Part shown: positions 23,915-36,239 of the stretch, piece by piece
Numbering within the stretch: position 1 is the stretch's first letter
Layout: every line of letters begins with the position of its first letter
Assembly (NCBI GenBank): GCA_027919835.1
Contig: JANVFP010000052.1
Location: 116,887-180,886 of the forward strand
Source: Lentinula raphanica
Lineage: Eukaryota; Basidiomycota; Agaricomycetes; Agaricales; Omphalotaceae
Length of the DNA: 64,000 nt
Direction: 5' to 3'
Position numbers and translations under genes: made by a program
The notes under the pieces: generated by a model
The model's input: the letters and a program-made list of their open reading frames with translations, nothing else
Databases searched by the model: none
Told to the model about the DNA's origin: nothing

Positions 23915-25764
23915 CCTTCATCCGTCTTCCCTTGAGCTCCCTCAAGGTCTTCCAACTTGTCAGCAACCCTCTGCCGATTCCTTCGCCTCTCCAGTCTCGG
24001 TTCATGATAAGACAAACTGAGCTTCAGCGACGTTTGATGCCTGAGAAATACGGAATACGACTACGAGTTTGGATGACAAGAAAGGGAGAACTGAGGGAGA
24101 TGAGGATGACGAGGGGAACAAGGGAAAGGAGTCTATCCGAGATTCTTCCTTCTCCTCCTTCGTAATCAAATCGTTTGGGATGCCCTAGAGTACATCGATG
24201 ACCAGTTCTTGCGTGGGGTTCTCGATGTGGGGGTCGTCATGCATCGGCAAACTGGCAAACTGGCAAATTGGCAGTTGACGAAGAGCGTTTGGAGCGAAGG
24301 GCGAGTCTGGATTGAGGATTGAATATTGAGGCCTTGGATACTGAACTTTGGCATGAATCATTGAATGCAGAATCGATGAGAGCCTTTTGAGAGCCGGGGG
24401 TTTGCTCGATCGCGAGAGAGCGCTCATCGACATCGGTCATGACTCTTCCTCCGAACATCCCAGGCTTCATCTTTCATCTTTCTTTCTCTCAATCTGACCC
24501 AACCACTTTTCGTTCGATGCGCTGTCCAAGATCCTCTCCCTGAGTCCCTCTAGCTTTCTATCTTTCTATGTTCTGCTCTTTCCCTTGACAGGGATGTTTC
24601 GTGTGAGGTAGAGAATTGGATATGTAAGGTAGAGATGAGGTTCAACTCGTCGATTGACGAGTACACGCAGCCGTTTCGATTCCCTTAGACCGATGGGTAC
24701 TCGTTTCATTTTGAAGGCGAATGATTCGGATAGTCTCGACGGTCTGAACGATCGGAAGTACCGGTTAGTTTGAAAGGATTGGAAGAGGATGAGGGGATAA
24801 AGGTACCAGAGACGGGAGAAGGCGTAGAAACTGTAGAAACTGTCTATGGCTGTTTTCACGTCGGAGTCTGGATCAAAGGGAAGTGTAAGCAAGGACGATA
24901 AAGGTGTCGAAGATGGAATAACACACCCACTCCAACACGCGGTATCTCGACTTTGAGGTTTTGATTGATCAAGGGTTATGAGGATTCGAAGATTTAGGAT
25001 CGTAGGAGAAAGAGGAGGATCATGGAAGAAGAAGGATGCGTACTAATGGGTGTGGACAGACAACCTCTCTTCCCCTCCAATGTTCCCTAAATAGTGGAGG
25101 AGGACTACTAGGGGCCGGTGCTAGACAGAGGGCTTTCTTCGTTGATAGAAGAGTGCAAGGCTGGAGAGGGTGAATTTGTGTTGACTATGGGACCTGGGTT
25201 GAGGGAGGCGTGTAGAGATAGCCTATAGGGAGGGGGGTTCCTCTGTTGGAATGGTTAGTGCGATCCTTTTGCCCCTTTCCCCTCTTCCACCACCTAGACT
25301 CACTTCCCATGATCTGAGCACCGTCTTTACCCCAGCTCACTCAGCTCACGGTTTTGATTTTGGATGGTCCAAATGGAATTTGGGCAGGACGACTCAATAC
25401 GAGGATTCTCTGGAAGGCGATCAGGGGATGTCGATGAGCGCTGCAAAGCGCTGAACATGTAGGATCATGACGAGACGACAATGAAAAGGACAGGTTTGAA
25501 ACAAATGCATTGCATGAATTCATATAGACTTTTACAACGGCCCGCTCAGTGTGAAGGTAAGCCTGTCTATACTTCCTTGTCCTTCCCATTGCGCCCTTCA
25601 CATGGCAGCCTGCTCCACACTGACAATGCAGTCTTCAATTCTCTCTGTTCATTTGTGTCTTCCGGTCGCTCACTTGTGTTCTTGTGCTCTTGCGCAGGTA
25701 CAACGTTTATGGCAATCATGATATTGCAACAAGAAGCAAGTACACAATACTTGCGGAAGTGGGC
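23915..25764. other. Intergenic, no supported gene
   Basis: A 108-residue minus-strand open frame at 24566-24892 and others near 24200-24470 are open but match nothing I know, and I could not chain them by splice sites. Confidence 0.35.
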
Positions 25765-27825
<2,061 letters not shown>

Positions 27826-27860
27826 CCCGCGAACCTACGCAACGACATCAATGTTTTCTA
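27826..27860. other. Short spacer after putative element X
   Basis: A few bases between the element and the 3' end of the Asn/Ser-rich gene. Confidence 0.3.
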
Positions 27861-29317
27861 TCAGTTACAAAAGCTAGAGAGCATAGATCCATCGTTGTTC
27901 GTGATATGATTGACGTCCCCTTGTGCATTGTTGACGTTATAAACAGTGTTATTGGTGTTGTGAACCTGGACGTTCATGATGATCGGATCGTTGGAACACC
28001 CCGATGGCTGGAGAGCAGTAAGCTGTAATTGTACAGCCGGGGCGCAACCGCTACCAATTCCACCATTTCCCTCAAGAAACATACTCGGAAACCTCTCTTT
28101 GGCTGTTCGAAGTGCATCAGACTGGTCCGGAGAGTACGTTCCATCATCGGAACTAGGAACATGACCAAGGCTGGGAGGCTGAAGGCCATTTCCACAACCT
28201 GCTCTCAGTCCCTCCTTCTCGCCCTCTTCCTCTTCCACAGGCGTCATTCCAGTCGACCCCTGCATAGGCAGTTCCTTCATTAGATCAACTCTCGCTGCTG
28301 CTGCCGCTGCCGATGAGGGTGAAGACATTGGCAGAGCGGCATCAGCTTGACCAGCCTTCGACGGCGATAGTTTCGTCCTCCCAAAACCTGGTGATATCAG
28401 ACTCGTAGGACTCGTTCGTAGATGCGTCAGCGGTGTGTGACCAAGTCCAGGAGATCGAGCACGCGTACGGGCGTCTTCGAGCCATGTGTCCAAACGAGTG
28501 TCAGTGTTTGGTTGGTCGAATCTAAACCCTAATCTAGACTCCAAAGGCTCATCATCTCCAGTGACATCCCCATTCCGATTAATGGCATCAGCTTGACCAG
28601 CTTTCGACGGCGGTGATAGTTTCGTCCTCCCCAAGGCTGGTGATATCAGACTCGTAGGACTCGTTCGTAGCTGCGTCAGCGGTGTGTGACCAAGCGCAGG
28701 AGATCGAGCACGCGTACGGGCGTCCTCAAGCCATGTGTCCAAACGAGTGTCAACGTTTGGTTGGTCGAATCCAAACCTTACACTAGGCTCCAAGCACCCA
28801 TCATTTCCGTCGACATTGCCATTCTTATTCACGAGGGTCACATTCCATATTCCATCGTTCCCAGTACGATTATTCGTGCGTGCTCTATTGGACTCGTATT
28901 GCATTTTACTGATTCCTGGCGTTGAAAAGACAGTGGTACGCGATGATTGAGTCTTTGAAAAAACATGTTCTGGAGCCTTTGTTTCGGCGAAAAAGAGGTT
29001 AGTTATATCATTAAGAGATGAAACGACGACGAAACGACGGTGAGTTTCTAAATACCTTCGAAAACGAGGATCCTGACGATGGCAGTTGGTCAAGGGACTT
29101 TAGGATGTCCCGAGTCGCAGCTTCGAGCCTGGTCTTGTCCGGTGCCGTGACCGTCACCTTGACCTGTCGTGGAAAGCGGACATCTCTGATTAAAGGATGG
29201 ATAGAAGGCAAGTGAGTTTGTGCGACAACTCAAGATATTCAACATGTCTTGTAGCTTACTCTAGTTTCGCTCCAGAATATAGATTCGGACCGATCCCAGC
29301 CCCGAATTTGGACCCTT
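27861..29317 (-). CDS. Hypothetical protein with internal duplication and Asn-rich tail (5' end unresolved)
   Basis: Not recognised. The main exon 28976-27861 (372 codons) is open. It joins in phase to 29185-29056 through an 79-nt intron (GTATTTAG..ACAAAG), and possibly to 29317-29260 through GTAAGC..AATCAG. I find no convincing start codon. The upstream exons encode VRFPRQVKVTVTAPDK and RLEAATRDILKSL, which resemble the last strand and helix of a KH RNA-binding domain (weak). The main exon contains a near-perfect tandem duplication of about 80 residues (DTRLDTWLEDARTRARSP, SPTSLISP; DNA about 28340-28560 and 28580-28800). It ends in an Asn-rich tail, VQVHNTNNTVYNVNNAQGDV. Confidence 0.55.
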
Positions 29318-31405
29318 CTGTAACGAATATACTATGGATGTCCGAGTCCTGGAAGAGAGAGTTTCAGTCGAAATTCAACTACATAGTACCAACAAAATCG
29401 CATACGCACCCTGCCTAAATCCGAGGCAACTCCAACGCGATTGAACCTGTGCATATCGACCAACATACTTACAAGTTACGGTGGCTCGATCTGTTAATTC
29501 TTTCGTTTAACCTGATGTCACTAGCCCAGCTTCTACAGAGGGAGCCTCAGTGAGTGGTGCTCAAATACTCAACCTAGTGGCTATTTAAACTAACAGACGC
29601 CCCCTTAAACTCGGCCCACTTTCTCGCAGAACACCGAGGACACGCCTTGTCGACGTGCCAATGTTTATGGTGATGCTCCGGAGTCCCAGAGAGTCGGAAC
29701 CCATAGTATCACTCAACGAGAATTTCACTCAAATCTTGTCACATGGGGCCTTCAGGCTTCGAGGGTTCACATATAAATGGAATCGCCCACCAACGAGTGT
29801 CCGGGCAAGCTCGCTTTCTCTCTATTGATCCGCAAAAGGATCGAAAACACAACTTTTTGAAGAAGCCTAAACCCAATCTGGGGGAGCCCTTCAAGCGCTT
29901 CACGGTGCCAGTAGTTGGTCTTGGTTCTTCTATTCATGGTCCCGCTATCCGAGTTTCATAATTCCCAAATGAGGCCACGGGGAAGGAAACAGAGAGAGGC
30001 CCGAGGCCTGAATCGTTGACCGCACGCTCCCATCGTCCTATCCATCTTCCATTCTGACTGTTGGAATGATCGTTACAGCGTCCTTGCTCCGAGTTCGATG
30101 ATTTCGATGTGAAGATGGTTGACTCGTCTCAACCATGAGGTACAGGCCTGGCGAAGCTGACGAACGTCTGTTGAACGGTTTTATCTTTGGCTTCAATTCC
30201 CGAATTACTGGGCCGTCGAATCGAGTATGGCCTTTGGGCCGATTGCTTGCTACTAATGAATCCCAGGAAAGACCGACTTGGACAAGTACTAGTACACGTA
30301 GCGAACTGGTTGCGGTTTGGCCCCTTGCAAGTGTTTATGGACCATGGCTCCGGATATCAGCTGATATCTGGCAAGAAACCGATCTGGCACACTTGCAGAC
30401 ATCAATTCAAAGAGGAAGGTGCGACGCTGCTGGAATGAACTGAGAGGACTCCAGAGTTTCGAGGTACCAAGATTCATATTTCTAGTGCTCACATCCAGAT
30501 AGACCATTATAGATCCTCGCCTGGTCACCCTACTGGAATACCACTGTCGCTTTTCTCGCTTCTCGGAAAACATTCGGCTTTGTGAGTAGGACTAGGACAT
30601 GGGTCTCGATGTTCACATAAGTGATACTATCTTCCTATCATCACACGGTCAAATTTCAAAGCGTTCTCCCTCTTTTTCCTCTCAGTTCCTTGACCGTCGC
30701 TGACTGTCGCCGAGCGCTGAGCCCCGCTGTAGTGTTGATCGTTATGGCGACCATCTCCGGTTCAAGATCCTTGATGGAGCGTTATGCTGTACGCACCGCT
30801 ATGCCCATCACTCTGAATCCTGATGTCCTTTAAGTCCGTACACAGCACAAACACAGCACGCGTACGACCATTTCGCTTAGATTTTTTGGCCCGATAGCGA
30901 TGGATTTTCATTGGGGAGTCACTGTAATTCAATTTGAATTTCGTGTTCTACATATATTTGGCTACAGATTCTAACAGAATGAAGGGACCAGTGGATATAG
31001 ACCGTGGACTCATTGACTAGCTGCTTCAGGCAAGAATCCAGTGAGCAGTGAGTACTTGAGTACTTGAATATCAGCGAGTATCGCACTGCAACTCATACAG
31101 AAGCGCGACACCAGATAAACCCCTCAAAAAACAATAATCATTCTCCACATAACACTTGAACTTGAAGGTAACACTGTAACAGCCCGTACGCCTTCCCTGA
31201 TACACTTTTACTTATATACTTACATACAAACTAGAAAATAAGGACTAAGTTAAGAAGAAGAATTCGATACAAGACCCCATTTCACCGTTCGCGTCGGAGA
31301 CCGAACGACGAGGGAATGTAAAGTAGTATTTGACCGCTCCTTATACTTCGAAGCCATAACGAGGAACCAAGGCCAGAAGATGAAGGGAGGATCTCGGTGC
31401 ATTGT
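29318..31405. other. Intergenic, no supported gene
   Basis: No coding exon chain found. The right end should include the 3' untranslated region of the micro-exon gene. Confidence 0.35.
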
Positions 31406-32389
31406 TCAAATTTTGCCGGTAACGGGCTCGGGCTCCCGACCACCGATCTTGCGAGTAGGTTCCCTGGCTACAATACGAATGGCGCATCAGAAGAGCCCAG
31501 AAACGTGGAAGATAGGATACTGATACGAACCTTCAACCTCGGGCTCGCGAGGGTGGATCTTGCGGGTAGGCTCCCTAGCTACAAAATGAATGGTGTGTCA
31601 GAACAAACAGAATGTTGGAACGCGATAGTGATATACCTTCAACCTCGGGCTCACGAGGGTGAATCTTGCGGGTAGGCTCCCTAGCTATAAGAGAGATAGT
31701 GCGTAAGAACAACCAAGAGGGTCGAACGACGATACTAGTACGTACCTTCAATCTCGGGCTCACGAGGGGGGATCTTGCGGGTGGGCTCCCTAGCTACAAA
31801 GCGAACGCTTGTTTCAAAGGGAGAGGAATATAAATGTCAATGCAGGTACGTACCCACTACCGGGGGCTCACGACCGCCAATCTTGCGGGTGGGCTCCCTA
31901 GCTACAAGGCGAACGCTCTTTTTAAAGGGAGAAAAATATAAATGTCAATGCAGGTACGTACGCACTACCGGGGGCGCCCGACCGCCAATCTTGCGGGTGG
32001 GCTCTCTGGCTACAAGGCGAAAGCTTTTTCAAAGGGAGAAAAGGATATCTCAATGCAGGTACGTACCCACTACCGGAGGCTCGCGACCGCCAATCTTGCG
32101 GGTGGGCTCCCTAGCTACAAGGCGAACGCTTGACAAAGGGGAAAAATATGAATGTCAATGCAGGTACGTACCCACTACCGGGGGCTCGCGACCGCCAATC
32201 TTGCGAGTAGGCTCTCTGGCTACAACCCCAGCAGGCTAGATGGGATCCCAACGAGAGACAGAAGTGATAAGCTACATCGACCGAATATCAGACGACAGTG
32301 ACACCAACCTCTGCCCTGTTGATGTTGAATCCTTGGACCGTGGCCAGGACACAAGCGAGAGAGACGATTTGTACGACAGAGAATCGCAT
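31406..32389 (-). CDS. Secreted repeat protein encoded by a tandem array of 48-nt micro-exons
   Basis: Nine coding exons on the minus strand: 32389-32305, then seven exons of exactly 48 nt (32219-32172, 32114-32067, 32009-31962, 31901-31854, 31793-31746, 31684-31637, 31578-31531), then 31467-31406 with TGA. All eight introns are 57-85 nt, GT..AG, and all sit in phase 1, so any 48-nt exon can be gained or skipped without changing frame. The sum is 483 nt, 160 residues. Exon 1 encodes a signal peptide (MRFSVVQIVSLACVLATVQG) and a short spacer. Each later exon adds one 16-residue unit, AREPTRKIGGREPPVV or AREPTRKIHPREPEVE. No Cys and no classic KR Kex2 sites are present. I know no family with this repeat. 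Secretion is inferred from the signal peptide; the function is unknown. Confidence 0.85.
31531..32219. repeat. Tandem repeat of an exon-plus-intron unit (about 105-109 bp)
   Basis: The repeated DNA unit contains one 48-nt exon and one following intron, including 5' splice site GTACGTACC, a TTGACAT branch-like site, a pyrimidine run and 3' end TTGTAG. The five right-hand units are nearly identical in both exon and intron. The left-hand units share the exon but have different intron sequence. Confidence 0.88.
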
Positions 32390-32473
32390 TTCTTGCAGAG
32401 CTTTGAACAGTCAAGAGTGAGGTTGATAGTTCCAAGAAACAGAAACCGTCAAGACCCAAAAGAAAACAAGCCC

Positions 32474-32488
32474 CCCTTTTATACCATT
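32474..32488 (-). promoter_or_regulatory. TATA box of the micro-exon gene
   Basis: On the minus strand this reads GGTATAAAAGGGGGG, about 90 bp upstream of the ATG at 32389, a normal spacing for a fungal TATA promoter. It is the clearest core promoter element in the window. Confidence 0.6.
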
Positions 32489-35371
32489 TGTGCCTCAGTC
32501 CTTCCAGAACAGCTCGAACCCCGAAGAGTCTGGCCTTGGTTTGACTAACATCGTAAGCATATGGCAGCAGATGCTAGCTTGACCGGTCGACGTTCAACCT
32601 TATTGATTTTCAAGTCAATCAATTTCTTTGATCGCTCCAAACGTCCGATGATGTGTTCGTTATTGCGCAAGAACACATACAAAAGCACTCCGAGAGATAG
32701 TATAACCTTTTATCCCAGCGCATACAGCTTCACTCCGATGGGATGTGCACTTCCAGCGAGGTACGGCCAGTCGCTCCGTCGTTATTGAATTTCAAAGTCT
32801 GTTCATGGTTTTTGACGACGATGTAAGAAGTTGATATTGTCGACTTCGATCCTCGTAATCAGGTAGTAGATAGGGTCGCCCTTTGGGAGGTCAAGAGCAA
32901 AGGGATCATCGCGGGGATGAACAGAAAGAGAACAGATGAGCGATACAGGTGATACTAAGTAGAATAGTCCAACTGAAGTCTGAAAACAAGAAAACCCAAT
33001 GAAGTTAGTGTCGGTCCGGAATTAGAGTAGATCTTGGGCTAGAGGTCGATCATGGCGAAAAACTGGAAGATGTATCGTCCAAGGCCGAAGGCTCACCGTC
33101 GCAGCGTCGCGTATGGGCAGATGATAATAACTTGGGTTAGAGATGACGAGCGTTAAAGTTTTTTCAAAGCCACGCTATATTTCTCTAAGTTCTGGATATC
33201 ACGGATTGCCCATCGATCGCTCTCAGAGAGTGTTGTATGATGCTGCTGTTCAAAGCGAATAAGAAGGAACTTGGAAAGTTGACTCGGCCATTATGATTGA
33301 TGTCAATGAGGAAATCCGAAAAAGGTGAAATCAGCAGAGTCGGAAATTTCCGCGGATCAGAATAAAAATTTGATTATCGCGTTTTGAAGAGGAAAATGAG
33401 AGTCAGACGCATCCGTACTAGCACTGGCAGCTACTAGTAGTGAAGTAAGTACCAGACGGTAATCATTGCTCAAGGGTAGTGAACTCTCCTGCGAATCACT
33501 ACTGTTAGACTTATCGATTCGCTCCCGGTGTCTTGGACCACCGTTGCAACTTGCAGATTCACACCAGTGGCAAATAATTTCTCTTAAGTTGCTGCTTCGT
33601 TTTTTCTTCAAATAAAAAATGGCCCGTAATACTGTAACATAGTCCGAAGGAGAACGATGCCGCCAAAGGCGCATCCGAGTTATCAGTGAAGATCTTAGTG
33701 GCTTCCAATGGCCGTGCGCTCCGACAAGTATGTAGTTGGCAATGTTATACGACAAAAGAGACCACAAAAATCACAGAACCCGCGCAGTATGTATGTCAGG
33801 ACTCGGTAGTCAGACGGCAGTTCCGACCCAATTTACTTGCGCGGACAGCCATTGCCAAAAGGGTGTTGTAAACCATAATGATCTACCATATTAGCACTTA
33901 GTAGCCCAAATTGGCCCTCACTGGCCGTACCGGTAAGCTCCTGATCACGACGCATATACGCAAGATCTACGCTCACCTACGTGCTTTGGAGCTGCGGCAG
34001 CGCAAGGCATGCCAAATGTGAGTTGTCGGACTGGTTTGAGCCAGTTTGAGCCCCGTCGGAAAATCGAGGCCCTGAGCGTATCAAGAGGTATGAAGTTCAT
34101 TACTACTATGAAGGGCAATGTGTTCGAGCGGCCACTGTGTCAGCTGCCAGTCTGTGCCAACGATGGATGAATCAGCAATCCAAGCTATAGTAAGCTTTCT
34201 GAGACGTTCAAGTCGAAATTTCGTTGGAACTTTACTAGCCTTAGACATAAACTTCACTGATTGGGCCTGATGAACTTGTGTATCATATTCAACGCAGCGT
34301 CCGCGTCTTGAGTACAGTATACTTCCCTTCCATTGAGCCTGAGGCCTGACTCTTCGACTGGCGCCTCAGTTTCATCCTTCTTTCGTTCGTGAACTGGTCG
34401 GAGTATCATATCACGTTGCATTCTCGTATACATCAGTGAAGGAGGTTAACGTTGCACGAAATGGAGTTAAATCTTTGACAAGAACAAGGCACACAAGTTC
34501 GAAGTTCGAGCACATCCAGTGGAACAGGCTCAGCAAACACCTTGATTTCCGGGCCTGTCAGGTCTGTCAGTGACACAGTACACTGTCGACCTCTGTCGAC
34601 CAGAATTTCTGGAAAACCTTCAGTGTCCAGCGCCAGAGTCTGTCAGAGCCCGGATGATTTCCTGGAAGTGCCCACTGCCAGGTACGATTGAAGCAGGCTG
34701 CAGCAGCCTGCAGGTGCACGTAAATGTAAGTAAATGTACGGCCCCCGACACGACACAGTAGGTCTCCCGTAGGTAGAGTCATGCGAGACAAGGAGAGACA
34801 AGCTCGCTACTTGAGACGACAAAGTTACCAGTATGCAGCACTGCCAGTAAAAAATCTGTATCAGTTTGTTCTTCCAGGATGCAAGGACAGGAAAGACCGT
34901 ACTTGAAGCGAAGGCCGGTTAGATGGAAAGTTTACCGATGCGACTCATCATCAGAGCGTAAATCTAGAAAAATTGAGGTAGTAGGCGTAACGTATGAGAA
35001 TAGTAGCCCCGTTAAAAAATAGCGCTCTATTAGCGCTAGTACACTTGCGTCGCTGGCGAGAGCCATTCCCGATATCATCGAGTCTTCGGACTCATAAAAG
35101 TCCAAAAAATTTCTGTGCAGAGAAAGGGTGGGAGGCGGTGGGAGAGAGACGAGGTCAGTATGAGAAATCTGACCACCATTGATAAGGGATCTTCGGACTC
35201 GGAATCGCAGCGGAACAGTCCAAGCCGAGTCCAAGTTCATCGATTACTCGCAACTGGCAGCTGTGATATATGATGTCGTCCATGATACGCCCAACGAATG
35301 GATTCGATTTCAGGATATCATCATTCGATAATATGAATTACTACCTAAGTGGAGTGTTAATGCAAGAGGGC
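32489..35371. other. Intergenic, no supported gene
   Basis: A 59-codon open stretch on the minus strand at about 32800-32980 and an open frame at 33357-33767 have no recognisable features. A GC-rich palindrome occurs near 34690-34715. No chain of exons could be defended. Confidence 0.35.
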
Positions 35372-35380
35372 GGTAAGTAT

Positions 35381-35947
35381 CAGACTCCTTCCCATCCGCT
35401 CTTGCTGGCAAAAAAATTTCTGAGAACGAGTAGGAATATTACCTTATATAGTATATCTAGTATCTTATCAGTATCTATATCTTATCAATTAATCACGTGT
35501 GTCGAAATTTTTTTAGCCAGCAAGAGCGACTGGCATAACTTGCATGGGCGCTTGTTGTGCATGTTTGGTTTCAGCGCTTATTTTGTATACAGAACCTGAT
35601 TAGTGCCAAATCTCCTGAGCTTAGATTCAGCCAGTTCCTAGTCTCTCATATGATATAGCATTCACTAGCCTGGCTATGTTGAAAAAAATATTATTTAATA
35701 CCTAGAATGAATATAAATGAGCAAAAATATTCGGCGCTACAAGCTTTTAAGCGCTGAAACCAAACATGCACAACAAGCGCCCATGCAAGTTATGCCAGTC
35801 GCTCTTGCTGGCTAAAAAAATTTCGACACACGTGATTAATTGATAAGATATAGATACTGATAAGATACTAGATATACTATATAAGGTAATATTCCTACTC
35901 GTTCTCAGAAATTTTTTTGCCAGCAAGAGCGGATGGGAAGGAGTCTG
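35381..35947. mobile_element. Fold-back transposon with 200-bp inverted arms and 9-bp target duplication
   Basis: The left arm 35381-35580 and right arm 35748-35947 are essentially perfect inverted copies of 200 bases, starting CAGACTCCTTCCCATCCG and ending in its complement. They are separated by a 167-base unrelated loop. The element is flanked on both sides by GGTAAGTAT (35372-35380 and 35948-35956). A 9-bp duplication and long arms are typical of Mutator-like fold-back elements. There is no coding capacity. The near-perfect arms point to a recent insertion. Confidence 0.9.
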
Positions 35948-36239
35948 GGTAAGTATGTGCTAGTACTACAACTGAACTCCGTATCCCCAAGATATGTACT
36001 GTAAGCAATATGTATAGTGCGTATATGCATGCGTGCGACGACGTTCTACTATGTAACCTGGGCATTAACATTAAGTAACCTGCCCCCCAAAAGCCTCGGC
36101 GTCAACCATGGTCCATAGACCACGATGATGAGCTAGCTGTAAATGCTCTAGAGGCTGCCGGGCAGGCTATCGTGATGGTACGATAACAAATATGATACAA
36201 CTACCAAAGAAAACCAAAACGAGCTTCCCGTTAAATGAC

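Noticed and set aside
24566..24892. Minus-strand 108-residue frame
   Set aside because: No start or splice partners, no recognisable family, low complexity near its end.
31775..32239. Plus-strand 154-codon frame across the tandem repeat
   Set aside because: It exists because the repeat unit is stop-free in that frame. The minus strand has a signal peptide, consistent splice sites, constant phase and a stop codon.
32560..33000. Possible membrane-protein exons upstream of the micro-exon gene
   Set aside because: A 59-codon open stretch after a TTTTCAG looks exon-like, but the next pieces carry stops and no family could be named.
34690..34715. GC-rich palindrome around GCAGGCTGCAGCAGCCTGC
   Set aside because: A short hairpin without flanking repeats or gene context; not enough to call a terminator or element.
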